From: Clostridiaceae bacterium
GTDB taxonomy: Bacteria; Bacillota; Clostridia; Saccharofermentanales; DTU023
Length of the DNA: 64,000 nt
NCBI GenBank assembly: GCA_012800435.1
Contig: JAAZJH010000063.1
Span: forward strand, 1 to 64,000
Direction: 5' to 3'
This document shows positions 38,159 through 48,484 of the stretch, one piece after another; position 1 is the stretch's first letter, and every line of letters begins with the position of its first letter. The notes under the pieces are model-generated. The model saw only the letters and a program-made list of their open reading frames with translations. It searched no databases and was not told the origin of the DNA. A program made the position numbers and the translations under genes.

Positions 38159-40120
38159 TTAATCGCTGCTGCCTGTCAATACGTTAAGCGGCGGGATCTT
38201 GAGTTTTCCGCCCGCATAAATATGGTCAGTCATGTTCTTGCCGTTGTATTCCGCTAATTTCTGGCAGAGAGATTCAGATGCCGCGTTGTAGTACTGCATA
38301 CAAAGGCTCCACCAAGAATCGCCGGCAACAATCGTATGTGTAACCTCGCCCTGAACAACAGAGGGCGATGGCTCGGTCTCAGACGGGTCGGGCGCAGTTG
38401 TTTCTGTCGCTTCGGTGTCCTTTGGATCCGTTTTAGGAGTAATCGCATTCTCCGATTCAATTGGAGTAATGGATGGTGTCGTGTCTGTCGGCTTATCTTT
38501 CTTTGTCAAAAGTTTGATCAGCGCAATGATACAGATAACAATAACAGCGACTAAAATCGCATAGAAGATGATGCGCCGCATCTTATTGTTCGGTCGACCG
38601 CGTCGCCAGCCGGCAGATGCGCGATCGTCATCGTATGGGTCGTCAAAATCATCGTAATCATCGTAATCATCGTAATCGCGATCAGAAGACGTCGCTGTAC
38701 GCTGACCATAGCCATCTAAGCGGTCATCACGCGCACGTTGATCCTGAAGTCTTGAGCGACGGCGCTGATGCGCAGATGTATAGGCAAACTCAGGGAGACC
38801 GATTCCGCTATCTTGACGAATCCTAGCAGGTTCGGCATAGCTATCATCGGCGTCTACATCATCGTAAGAATAGGATTCACGATAGCTCTCGCGTTGTTCG
38901 TAATCATAGCTGTCTCTGACTCCGGTCGTCGCGGAAGGCGATGAATCGTATGAAGTGTCGCGTGAAGGAAGACTCGAATCATCCAGCGAAAGATCATCAA
39001 ATGGCGACGTCATTTCAAGCGTATCCCCTCTGCGACGGTAAAACGGAATTTCATCACGTCGTATATCCGGAGCAGACCAAGGGGCGACATCTGCAGAAAC
39101 CTCCTGATCATCTTCTACAGGACTCTTGAAGGCGCGATACGGAGAAGTATCAGGCATCGTATCTGCTTTGCTTGGTTCATCTTTCGGTGCAGCAAAATCC
39201 AATCGATCTTGCTTCTGATAACGTTGAGTTGCCGCGATGTCAGACGTTGGACGTGCTTTTGGTTCGGGACGAGCAGGCGGAACGTCGAGTACCGGCTCCA
39301 TCGCCTGAGTGGCAAAACGACCGAGACTGAAACGACTTGTCGTTGAATCTTCCAACTGTAGTTTTTCTACGGAAAGAGCAATGACCTGTAAAGGTTTACC
39401 GGGCATATTAGCTGCAGCATAAGTGATCATCTCGCCGGATGCGTCCATTTGATCATCTGATTCGCTTAAAATACGCAAGATACCATCTTGACCGATTGCC
39501 TGATAAAGGTCGGCGTTACAAAGAATGAAACGGTCACCTTCTTCAAGTTGCGCTATATTTGAGTATGAAATTGTACCGGCATCTCCCGCGATAAAATCGT
39601 CAATACCGTCCACGGGATCACCGTAAAGATCTGTGGCCTTTAGATCACGGACTGAACTGGTCAGAGGGTATAACACATCATGACGGAAAATCAGCGCAAT
39701 GCCGTTGCCGACTGTAAGTGCGGCCATTTCACCGTCACGTACCATAATGCCGGCAAAATATGGATCACGGCTCGCTCCCTGGCGGACTTCAAGACGCCCC
39801 GTCACTTCTAGTGCCGCTTCGGCAAGGTCATTGATCGCGTTATCAATGGTTACATTGCCGCCGGACATTTCATTCGACAGGTCGATGAGCGATCGAGTTC
39901 CGACATCCGTTTTGCTACGACCGTCCATTGGATATCCGTAGACGGCGATCAGAAAACCGCGCGATTCACGATCCATGGTCATATTAGCGGAACGTGTTTC
40001 CCGTTTGCCGGGCAATTTGCCGTCTAGGCAGTACGCGTCTGCGACGCCCTCAACGGGATAATATCGAGCGTTGACGGTTGCGGCCAGTCTTGTTGTGGTT
40101 GGCGTGATCCCCTTTGCCAT
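38159..40120 (-). CDS. PP2C-like (degenerate) domain + disordered linker + single TM + extracellular LysM-like domain
   Basis: N-term FLIAVYGYPMDG / LTVGNGIALIFRHDVLYPLTSS / GDRFILCNADLYQAI align by eye with PP2C VADGMGG / NVGDSRAYL..LT / DRxLLCSDGLYD; TM IIFYAILVAVIVICIIALIKLL; C-term HTIVAGDSWWSLCMQYYNAASESLCQKLAEYNGKNMTDHIYAGGKLKIPP is LysM-like. Confidence 0.7.
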   Translation of the reverse strand: MAKGITPTTTRLAATVNARYYPVEGVADAYCLDGKLPGKRETRSANMTMDRESRGFLIAVYGYPMDGRSKTDVGTRSLIDLSNEMSGGNVTIDNAINDLAEAALEVTGRLEVRQGASRDPYFAGIMVRDGEMAALTVGNGIALIFRHDVLYPLTSSVRDLKATDLYGDPVDGIDDFIAGDAGTISYSNIAQLEEGDRFILCNADLYQAIGQDGILRILSESDDQMDASGEMITYAAANMPGKPLQVIALSVEKLQLEDSTTSRFSLGRFATQAMEPVLDVPPARPEPKARPTSDIAATQRYQKQDRLDFAAPKDEPSKADTMPDTSPYRAFKSPVEDDQEVSADVAPWSAPDIRRDEIPFYRRRGDTLEMTSPFDDLSLDDSSLPSRDTSYDSSPSATTGVRDSYDYEQRESYRESYSYDDVDADDSYAEPARIRQDSGIGLPEFAYTSAHQRRRSRLQDQRARDDRLDGYGQRTATSSDRDYDDYDDYDDFDDPYDDDRASAGWRRGRPNNKMRRIIFYAILVAVIVICIIALIKLLTKKDKPTDTTPSITPIESENAITPKTDPKDTEATETTAPDPSETEPSPSVVQGEVTHTIVAGDSWWSLCMQYYNAASESLCQKLAEYNGKNMTDHIYAGGKLKIPPLNVLTGSSD

Positions 40121-40474
40121 ATGCATACCTCCAAAATAATGACGGATGACCGATCAGCATCATGTTCGACGCGAAAAACGACGCGTTCTCAATCAGCTGC
40201 TATGTCAAAGGCACGGCGCATTTAAACGACGACCGTACCCGGACTTTATGGCCATTTGCCATGTCAAAACATTAGCATAAAAGGACAAGTGAGAAGCAGA
40301 AATGATTGTCTGTTCCTGATGTCCTGACATTTGTAATTTTTACTTTACCATGAGTCAGATAAAAGTGCTAGTAATCTAAGCGACAAAAACAGTTTAAATG
40401 TGCTGTAATTCGTGTCAGGACTACATGGCGAAGTAACACAATAAGTAGAATGTAGGCGTAATTCGCAGGTGCTT

Positions 40475-41227
40475 TCAGGCACAACTATTCTTGCGTTGGA
40501 GAAGTATGTGTTCTGCAAGTGCCATATCCTCAGGATACGTCAACTTGATGTTATTCAATTCACCCGGTATTAGGCGGACAGGATAGCCGACCGTCCTCAA
40601 CGCCTCAACGTCATCGGTTAACTGAAAATTCCTTTCATGTGCGACACGTAAAGCTTCAAGCATGATATCAAGATCCGCCCCCTGTGGTGTTTGCATCGCT
40701 CCTAGACGATTGCGGGGGAGCGTATCCGCAATATAAGAACCATTTGGTTCATCTAAAAGTCGGATCGTATCGCGAACCGGGATGTAAGGCGCGACACCGC
40801 AACGATCGCGATTTATATTCGTAATGACGGAAGAAATCAGTGCCGGAGTTACAAGACAGCGAGCTGCGTCATGTAGAAGCACGTAAACGCGGCGGTCATT
40901 TTTATCAGAGAGCGCAGCCGAAGAGTTCTCCCAAAAAGAAGCTTCCATCAGTCCGCGAATGGATGACTCTGCACGTGATTTGCCGCCTTCGATCACTCGT
41001 ATGCATGAACGCACATCGGAAAAGGAAGACTCGATCAGCTGAATGACACGATCACGCGAAGCATGTGAGGTCACTAAAACAACACGGGAGATTTCAGGAT
41101 GTAAGACAAAATTGTGTAAGGATCGTTCGAGCACCGTTTTTCCGAGAATCGTCTCAAACATTTTATCGCGTCCGTCACCGAAACGAACGCTCTCCCCTGC
41201 TGCTAAAATGATCGCGTACGTTGTCAT
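40475..41227 (-). CDS. ispD: 2-C-methyl-D-erythritol 4-phosphate cytidylyltransferase
   Basis: AIILAAGESVRFGDGRDKMFETILGKTVLERSL; VLLHDAARCLVTPALI; LPRNRLGAMQTPQ; QLTDDVEAL. Confidence 0.93.
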   Translation of the reverse strand: MTTYAIILAAGESVRFGDGRDKMFETILGKTVLERSLHNFVLHPEISRVVLVTSHASRDRVIQLIESSFSDVRSCIRVIEGGKSRAESSIRGLMEASFWENSSAALSDKNDRRVYVLLHDAARCLVTPALISSVITNINRDRCGVAPYIPVRDTIRLLDEPNGSYIADTLPRNRLGAMQTPQGADLDIMLEALRVAHERNFQLTDDVEALRTVGYPVRLIPGELNNIKLTYPEDMALAEHILLQRKNSCA

Positions 41228-41257
41228 GCAAAATGATCTCCCTTCTATCTCCAAAAC

Positions 41258-42682
41258 TCAACTATAGCGGCCTTGACTGTCGACCGAAAACAGCAAGTCC
41301 ATACTCTCAGAAAGCTCGCTGACGTAGTAGACACGAATATTCTTTTCTTCTTCTTCAAATCGTTTCAATCGGCTCTGGGCGGATGCAGGTACAACAAATC
41401 GTTTCCAACCTGCTCGTACGGCCTCTGCAAGGTGGTCAGCGATTCGGGGAACACTGCGAATTTCTCCCGTAAGTCCGACTTCGCCTAAAATGACAGCATC
41501 AAGATGAAGCGGTTCATCGCGCACACTGGAAATGATGGCCGCAAGTATCGCAAGATCCGATGATGTTCCGCTAACACGCATACCTCCGGTCACGTTGACA
41601 TAGATATCAAGTGCACTCATATCTATCTTTGTCTTCTTCTCTGCCACCGCAAGAAGCGTAATCAGGCGTGCGCGGTCAATGCCTTGAGTCATGCGAATCG
41701 GCGTACCGTAACCGGATGCAACCGTCAGAGCCTGAACTTCAATCAGAATAGGACGTGAGCCCTCCAGAATTGCCGTCACTGCAGAGCCGGGTACATGCTC
41801 AGGCATGCTTGAAAGAAAGAGACCGGCAGCTTGTCGTATAGAGATGAGACCTTCCTCAGTCATTTCAAACATACCCACTTCGTCTGTTGCGAAGAAACGG
41901 TTTTTTACGGCACGGAGCAGGCGTAGCGAACTATCTTTCTCACCCTCGAAGTAGAGGACTGTATCAACCATGTGTTCTAAAATGCGCGGACCTGCCAAAG
42001 CGCCTTCTTTCGTAATATGTCCCGTCATAATGATCGAGATGCCTGTGCTTTTCGCAAGTCGCAAGAATCCCATCCCTGCTTCACGCACTTGTGCCACAGA
42101 GCCGGGTGCCGAGGGAAGATCATCGCTATAAACTGTTTGGATAGAATCAATGACAGTTACTCGCGGACGACGTTCCAGCAGTGTTTTTTCTACCAGTTGA
42201 AATGACGTAGCAGTGAGAAGCGGAATACGTTTTTGTTCCATATCGAGTCTAACTGCCCGCATACGAAGTTGCTCCGCTGACTCTTCGCCGCTCACATAGA
42301 GCACTTCATCAGCAGGAAAAGCGTCGAGAATCTGGAGCGCAAGCGTCGATTTTCCGATACCGGGTTGACCGCCGAGGAGTGTGAGCGAGCCTTGCACGAG
42401 ACCACCTCCCAGCACGCGATCAAGTTCATGAATTCCGGTTGACTCTCGAATCGTTTCAGTTGTGCGGATTTTCGATAAATCTTTAACGGCAGCTTGGTCA
42501 GATTGGTCGGTGCCCTCAGGGAGCCAGCTGCCTCGCCTGCCGGGAACCGGAGACTTATTTTCAGCTTTTTCAATACTTTTAGAAAAGGAGTTCCATGCGC
42601 CGCAGGCAGGGCATCGTCCGAGCCAACCGCTCGTCTCGTGCCCACATTCACCGCAAATGTACACAACTTTGCCTTTTGCCAC
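41258..42682 (-). CDS. radA: DNA repair protein RadA
   Basis: Zn finger CGECGHETSGWLGRCPACGAWN; LLGGQPGIGKSTLALQI; KNRFFATDEVGMFEM; GTG 42682 with AGAGG. Confidence 0.96.
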   Translation of the reverse strand: MAKGKVVYICGECGHETSGWLGRCPACGAWNSFSKSIEKAENKSPVPGRRGSWLPEGTDQSDQAAVKDLSKIRTTETIRESTGIHELDRVLGGGLVQGSLTLLGGQPGIGKSTLALQILDAFPADEVLYVSGEESAEQLRMRAVRLDMEQKRIPLLTATSFQLVEKTLLERRPRVTVIDSIQTVYSDDLPSAPGSVAQVREAGMGFLRLAKSTGISIIMTGHITKEGALAGPRILEHMVDTVLYFEGEKDSSLRLLRAVKNRFFATDEVGMFEMTEEGLISIRQAAGLFLSSMPEHVPGSAVTAILEGSRPILIEVQALTVASGYGTPIRMTQGIDRARLITLLAVAEKKTKIDMSALDIYVNVTGGMRVSGTSSDLAILAAIISSVRDEPLHLDAVILGEVGLTGEIRSVPRIADHLAEAVRAGWKRFVVPASAQSRLKRFEEEEKNIRVYYVSELSESMDLLFSVDSQGRYS

Positions 42683-42833
42683 AAATACGCCTCTTTTCAA
42701 GGTTTTCCCACGACGTCACAACTTTCGTAACAATGCCTTAACAGCTTAACTGTCACAGGAGTTTATACTTTGTAGGGTAAGCTATCGAGTAATGATAGAA
42801 TAACATGAAAATATTTGAAATCAGGTAAAACCG

Positions 42834-44606
42834 ATGCATAAACCATTTGCCGATCAGTCTATTTTGGATTCCGCTTTTAGAGAAACCATGTCGATACCGG
42901 ACAAAACCATGGCTGACCTTTTCTTTGAGGCAGCAGAGGCACGTCCTCATTCGCCGGCCATTCGTTTTATGGACGCCTGTATATCCTTCCAAGAGCTTTC
43001 AACCCGCATTGAAACGTGTAAAGAAGCGCTTGAAGCTATCGGCGTTAAGAAGGGATGCGTCCTCTCGATTTGTCTTCCCAATATCCCGGAAGCAGTTATC
43101 GTTTTCTATGCTATCAATCAATTGGGCGCAATCTGTAATATGATTCATCCTCTTGCCCCTCCGGCCGGTGTGATTCACCACATACAGCAGACGAAAAGCG
43201 AAGTTCTTTTCATACCTGATCTGTTTCTTCAGAGACTAGCAAAACCGCTTGAAGAAGCATTTGTTGAAATGCCGCTTAGAAAGATTGTGGTCATTCCGCT
43301 TATGACGTCTGCAAACCGTATTACTCGCTGGCTTTATCAGATGACAAAAGGTCGCGCTTCAAAGCGTTATATGCCCTCAAATACGCGTTGGTTCATGTGG
43401 AGTCATTTGCTTCTATGTGCCCGCACAAAAACGAAAAAGATACAAAACGAACAGGATCAGATCGCAATGCCAAAGAACAATCTCGACAACATAGCGGATC
43501 GAGTATCGGTCTACCTTCACAGTGGCGGCACAACCGGGAAATCAAAAATCATTGAACTCACTGACCGAAACTTTAACGCGATTGCCTGTCAGATAACGTT
43601 CGCCATCGGTATTCCTCCAGAAAGCGATTATACGACAGGTCACTCCATGGTCACAGTATTACCGTTGTTCCACGGTTTTGGTCTATGCATCGGGATGCAC
43701 TCCATGTTAGCAAACGCCTGCTGCTGTATTCTGGTGCCGCGCTTCTCAACAAAAAGTATCGCTCGTGTCATCCGAAGGCACCGCCCTACCCTTATGGCCG
43801 GCGTACCGACACTATATGAAGCGCTTTTAAATGCAGATGAAATGAAGGATATCGATCTCTCTTGTTTCGTCGCTTTTTTCTGCGGTGGTGATTCCTTATC
43901 GCCCGATCTTAAGAAACGTTTTGACTCTTTCTTAGAAGAGCGTGGTTCTCATTGCCGTCTACGCGAAGGGTACGGTCTCACGGAAACGGTTACTGTATGC
44001 AGTCTTACGCATGAAGTAAGCGCGGATCGAAGCGGAATAGGCGTTCCTTTGACGAATATGAAGATGAAAATCATCGATCCGGAAACGCGTGAAACGTTGC
44101 CTGACGGTCAAACGGGTGAAATCTGTGTCACAGGACCACAGATGATGAAAGGATATCTCAACGATCCCGTTTCCACAGCAGAAGCGCTCGTATACCATGA
44201 AGACGGTATGATCTGGGTTGAAACGGGCGATCTAGGATATCGCGATCCGGACGGATTTTACCATTTCCGCGGACGAATTAAGCGCATGATCAAGGTTTCG
44301 GGCATCCCTGTCTTTCCGGCTGAAATAGAAGCCATTATTTCGGAGTTGCCCGATGTTTTGCAATCGGCGGTCATTGGTATTTCTCATCCTTATAAAATGC
44401 AAGTTGTAAAGGCTTTTGTGCGCGTGCGTGAGGGATGTGACCATGATGCGATCAAGGACGAGATTCGCACTGCGGTGGGATCCCGTCTACTTCGTTATGC
44501 CGTTCCCCAGGAAATTGAATTTGTTGAGCATTTCCCGCTCACCAATATCGGGAAAATCGATATCATGGCTTTAGAAGCACAAGAGTTGACAAAACTAAAA
44601 GAATAA
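42834..44606 (+). CDS. AMP-dependent synthetase / acyl-CoA ligase
   Basis: VYLHSGGTTGKSKIIELTDRNF; LREGYGLTETVTVCSLT; VETGDLGYRDPDGFYHFRGRIKRMIKVSGIPVFPAEIE. Confidence 0.93.
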   Translation: MHKPFADQSILDSAFRETMSIPDKTMADLFFEAAEARPHSPAIRFMDACISFQELSTRIETCKEALEAIGVKKGCVLSICLPNIPEAVIVFYAINQLGAICNMIHPLAPPAGVIHHIQQTKSEVLFIPDLFLQRLAKPLEEAFVEMPLRKIVVIPLMTSANRITRWLYQMTKGRASKRYMPSNTRWFMWSHLLLCARTKTKKIQNEQDQIAMPKNNLDNIADRVSVYLHSGGTTGKSKIIELTDRNFNAIACQITFAIGIPPESDYTTGHSMVTVLPLFHGFGLCIGMHSMLANACCCILVPRFSTKSIARVIRRHRPTLMAGVPTLYEALLNADEMKDIDLSCFVAFFCGGDSLSPDLKKRFDSFLEERGSHCRLREGYGLTETVTVCSLTHEVSADRSGIGVPLTNMKMKIIDPETRETLPDGQTGEICVTGPQMMKGYLNDPVSTAEALVYHEDGMIWVETGDLGYRDPDGFYHFRGRIKRMIKVSGIPVFPAEIEAIISELPDVLQSAVIGISHPYKMQVVKAFVRVREGCDHDAIKDEIRTAVGSRLLRYAVPQEIEFVEHFPLTNIGKIDIMALEAQELTKLKE

Positions 44607-44727
44607 AACGAATAGATTAAGTTTGTTAAGATTTCCAGCAATGGAAAAAGCGGTAGAGGAAGATTGTGCCGAATCGATTCTTCAATAAACTTGAAGCACA
44701 CGTAAGCACACTTAAGAGATGATGTAA

Positions 44728-45420
44728 GTGACAAGAATCTGCGATAACGTACAAAACATCACAACGAACAAAGCTGTCATTTTTGATCTTGACGGCACAC
44801 TCCTTCAGACGCTTCCTTCTCTTACTGAAGCAGTTCGAAGAACGCTTCAGCACTATGGTCTTCCTCCCTTTTCAGAAGATCGTGTGCGCACGTTCATTGG
44901 AAGAGGCGGGCGCGTTCTTGTAGAGCTCATGATGCAGGCGTCCGGTATAGATGATCCAGACACGATAGATGATGTTTACAGGTTTTATCTTCAACAATTA
45001 GATGAAGCTTGCACATATAAGGTGGAACCTTTCCGCGGTGTTCCGCAGATGCTCCAAACGCTTCACAAAGCCGGGTTTTCTTTAGCCGTTCTTTCAAATA
45101 AAGGCGACCGAGTCGTACCGCATATAATGTCAACGATCTTGCCCGATGTGCCGTTTGCCATTACACGAGGCGGCCGTGACGATTTACCGCTAAAACCTGA
45201 TCCGACGACGACACTCAGAATTCTCAAGCAACTTGGCGCAATACCAGAGGACTCCTATTTTGTCGGCGATTCGTCCATCGATATCCGCACAGGACGCTTC
45301 GCAGGCATGCGTACAATCGCCGTCAGCTGGGGGTACGCGCATGAAGGTGAAATCGAACGCGAAAAACCGGATTTTATCGCCCATACAACAGAAGATGTCG
45401 TGAAGATTATCTTGAAGTAA
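44728..45420 (+). CDS. HAD-superfamily hydrolase (phosphoglycolate phosphatase-like)
   Basis: VIFDLDGTLLQTLPSL; LSNKGDRVVP; KPDPTTTLRILKQLG; FVGDSSIDIRTGRFAGM; GTG start. Confidence 0.92.
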   Translation: MTRICDNVQNITTNKAVIFDLDGTLLQTLPSLTEAVRRTLQHYGLPPFSEDRVRTFIGRGGRVLVELMMQASGIDDPDTIDDVYRFYLQQLDEACTYKVEPFRGVPQMLQTLHKAGFSLAVLSNKGDRVVPHIMSTILPDVPFAITRGGRDDLPLKPDPTTTLRILKQLGAIPEDSYFVGDSSIDIRTGRFAGMRTIAVSWGYAHEGEIEREKPDFIAHTTEDVVKIILK

Positions 45421-45690
45421 CTTAAAGTTTTTGGATGCTCAAACATCCCTTCCATAACACAAAAAGTTTACAGTTTTCAGGTTGACGGCTTGAACGAAGA
45501 TTTAAAGATACCGGTTTTAATTTTACATTCAGAGGACGACCCTGTGGCAAGTTTTGAGAAAGTAGAAAAGGTTAAACATCGCTTTCCTGATCTCACGATC
45601 GTTTCTTTTTCCGATGGCGGACACATGATGGCAGGACACGGTGAAGAAATTGACAAAATACTCGATGATTTCTTAAACAAACATTCATAG
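45421..45690 (+). pseudogene. Alpha/beta-hydrolase C-terminal remnant
   Basis: IPVLILHSEDDPVASFEKVEKVKHRFPDLTIVSFSDGGHMMAGHGEEIDKILDDFLNKH keeps the C-terminal Asp/His region; nucleophile elbow and N-terminus absent. Confidence 0.7.
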
Positions 45691-45731
45691 ATTAGTTGAC
45701 TTTGCGTCAGCGTCCATAGCAATTAATCGCT

Positions 45732-47327
45732 TCATAAACCGGTTCCCAACACAAAGCGGATGGCGTGGTCGATGATCTCTGGTGTCTTCACTAACAGATC
45801 GTCTTTATGTACTCTTTCTTCTTTCTTATGAAGGTCAAATCCCATTGGACCGATGTTAACGCCCGGCAACTGCCATTTTTCCAAAATATCGAATGCAATG
45901 GAGTACCCTTCTCCATAAAAGGGCATAAGAGAGTTCATCACATGAACGGCTTCTTCTGCTCTCTCTGCTCTCGTGTAGCTAAGATCGGAAATTCCCGTAT
46001 AAAATTGTTCAGCGTGAATCGATTCTTCACAAAAGTTACTCAATTCTTCTAAAAGAGCGATTACATTATTCTCTTTCGCACTGCTGGCAACCGGATAATA
46101 AGGCGGAATCAGTCCGAATACGACGATCGGATTCTCCTTTGGTCTTCCTCTCATCATTTGCTCAATCAGCCTTCTCGTGGCCTCAACGTAGTTGATATCA
46201 CCTTTCAAGACCATTTCTTCAAGCCTCTCTTTTTCGGCATAGAGGTCAATACCTAGCACTTCGTGTGAGAATTCTGAAAAACGGAGGACTTCAGGCTGCC
46301 AAGGGATCTCTCTTTCAATTCCCGCTTCACAATATGAATTTTGCAAAGAAGCCAAGTATTCATTAAACGCTTTATTCAGATACCACTCCATAATTGTTGA
46401 CAGCTCTTTTGGAGCTTTATGAAAAAACAGAAGGCTCATACAGGCAAAGGCGCCGGTGGCCATGGAGGCGTCATAGAGCGTTTTATTGTCTCTTCCATAC
46501 ACCCAAACAGGCAAAGGAGAGACTTCATCTCCCGCTTTCTCGAGGAAAAGGGGACGCTGCTCGCTTTCAGACATGATCTTTCCCAAGAGTCCCATAGGAC
46601 TAAAGCCGTCATGCTCCATCCCTATGTGAGACATCTTTCCCTTGACATAGACGAAAAAAAGGAGTTTTCCGACGCTTCCAAGGCTAATTACTCTTTTACT
46701 CTTAATAGGGCTATAAGACTCTGAATTGATAAGTAATGTGTATATAAGATCATATTTCTCGTGAAGATCTTCCATAAGGTAAAGTGCGCTGCGCATTCCG
46801 GAAGAGAGGTTCTCTTCATCAGGGACAGCGAGAATGAGTACATTCCCCTGAAAGTCTTTCTCTTTACAATATTCTTCAAAAAGGGCTAAGTGGATTGCTC
46901 CCCCACCCTTCATGTCAGCGGTTCCCCTCCCGAAGAGATAGTCTCCACTTTTTACCATCTCGGCAAAAGAAGGTTCAAGTGTATCTGCTTTTTTTAAAAA
47001 AATTCTTTCCAGCTCCAAAGGAGAAAAAGCAAATTCTTGGAAATCACCGTAGTCTGATACGTCTACGACATCGGAGTGATGAATGAGGACGACGGTCTTG
47101 TTCCCCTCCCCTTTTCTCAGCAACCAAAAAACATGCCTTCCCAATGGATCATCTTTAATCGGGTAAAACCCCCAATATTCCGGATGTTCTTTAAAGTAAG
47201 GAATCTTTTCTGCAAATGCTCTTTGAAACGATTCAACTGCTCTCTCTGAAGGCGTCGCGCTGATTCCCGACTGAGCTACGTAGTCAAGCGTCAAAGAAAG
47301 AATTCTATTTGCTCTGCTTTTTTTCAT
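45732..47327 (-). CDS. M20-family peptidase, RocB-like
   Basis: VVLIHHSDVVDVSDYG, LFGRGTADMKGGGAIHLALFEEY, LAVPDEENLSSGMRSAL, LINSESYSP. Confidence 0.88.
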   Translation of the reverse strand: MKKSRANRILSLTLDYVAQSGISATPSERAVESFQRAFAEKIPYFKEHPEYWGFYPIKDDPLGRHVFWLLRKGEGNKTVVLIHHSDVVDVSDYGDFQEFAFSPLELERIFLKKADTLEPSFAEMVKSGDYLFGRGTADMKGGGAIHLALFEEYCKEKDFQGNVLILAVPDEENLSSGMRSALYLMEDLHEKYDLIYTLLINSESYSPIKSKRVISLGSVGKLLFFVYVKGKMSHIGMEHDGFSPMGLLGKIMSESEQRPLFLEKAGDEVSPLPVWVYGRDNKTLYDASMATGAFACMSLLFFHKAPKELSTIMEWYLNKAFNEYLASLQNSYCEAGIEREIPWQPEVLRFSEFSHEVLGIDLYAEKERLEEMVLKGDINYVEATRRLIEQMMRGRPKENPIVVFGLIPPYYPVASSAKENNVIALLEELSNFCEESIHAEQFYTGISDLSYTRAERAEEAVHVMNSLMPFYGEGYSIAFDILEKWQLPGVNIGPMGFDLHKKEERVHKDDLLVKTPEIIDHAIRFVLGTGL

Positions 47328-47460
47328 CTCTACCTCCTATACTTACCGTTACTCTGAGTATACCCTCATTCGCTCTCTTGAAAAAATAACTTGCCGGTTT
47401 CTCGTAATCGTGATTCAATAGGACAACTAATCATCAAGATGTCTAAGAGGAAGGTTCGAT

Positions 47461-48351
47461 TTGAAAGAAAAAAGAATGCCCGGGCACATAATGGCCATTT
47501 TCTGCGTAACAGTATGGGGTTCCACTTTTGTTGTCAGCAAAAGTCTGTTGACCCATTTACTGCCTATACAGTTGATGCTAATCCGCTTTACCCTCGCTTA
47601 TATTGCCATGTGGATCATCTATCCCAAGTGGCATTTCCGCTTGAAGGAAGAGTGGCGTTTTCTTCTTATGGGTCTTCTTGCGAATACTTTATATGCGTGG
47701 GCGGAAATTACAGCGCTTACAATGACACTCACGTCAAATGTCAGCATCCTCGTTTCTACTACGCCGATTATGACGGCTCTTTTAATCGCTTTGTTACACA
47801 GAGAAGATCGTTTAAATCGTATACAAACAATCGGATTTATGATTGCCTTTGTCGGTATAGTGTTTGTGGTTTTTAACGGAGCTGTCACCTTAAAATTGAA
47901 TCCTGTCGGAGACTTATTGGCTCTTCTAGCATCATTGATCTGGGCGATGTACAGTATGCTCCTGCGCCGCTGGTCAGATGAATACAACAGTGCGCTGATA
48001 ACGAGAAAGCTGATGTTTTACGGTGCTGTAACCACGTTGCCAATTTTTCTGATGAGCAAAGAGCCGCTTCGCCTTTCCTCAGTTCTGACGTGGGAGGCCG
48101 GCTTCAAACTGGTTTATCTTGCCTTTGTGGGAAGCGCGCTCTGCTTTCTTTTGTGGAATATGGCCATCCGTACCATTGGTGTCCTGAAGACATCGCTCTA
48201 TATATACTCAATACCATTGGTGACGCTAATCATCAGTGTCATCTTTTTAGACGAAAAAATCACTCTCATGGGTGCTGTTGGAATGTTTCTTGTCGTCGCA
48301 GGAATGCTGCTCGGAGCAAGGCAGATGAAAAGCAGTAACGAGGCACGTTAA
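47461..48351 (+). CDS. DMT-superfamily (EamA) transporter
   Basis: About ten TM segments in two EamA repeats; TTG start with GAGGAAGG upstream. Confidence 0.92.
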   Translation: MKEKRMPGHIMAIFCVTVWGSTFVVSKSLLTHLLPIQLMLIRFTLAYIAMWIIYPKWHFRLKEEWRFLLMGLLANTLYAWAEITALTMTLTSNVSILVSTTPIMTALLIALLHREDRLNRIQTIGFMIAFVGIVFVVFNGAVTLKLNPVGDLLALLASLIWAMYSMLLRRWSDEYNSALITRKLMFYGAVTTLPIFLMSKEPLRLSSVLTWEAGFKLVYLAFVGSALCFLLWNMAIRTIGVLKTSLYIYSIPLVTLIISVIFLDEKITLMGAVGMFLVVAGMLLGARQMKSSNEAR

Positions 48352-48484
48352 ATAGCTAACGATGTTTGCGTTTAGCATATTTATGAAAAATGTGACTGTG
48401 AAGATTCTATTTTGGTTATTACGCATATAACAATTCCACTTCCGTGATATAATTTAATCAATTGATTTAGAGGGGGGTACAGTT

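Noticed and set aside
38630-38680. CRISPR-like repeat
   Set aside because: Only a 9-bp unit with no spacers, inside a coding region; a simple low-complexity codon repeat.
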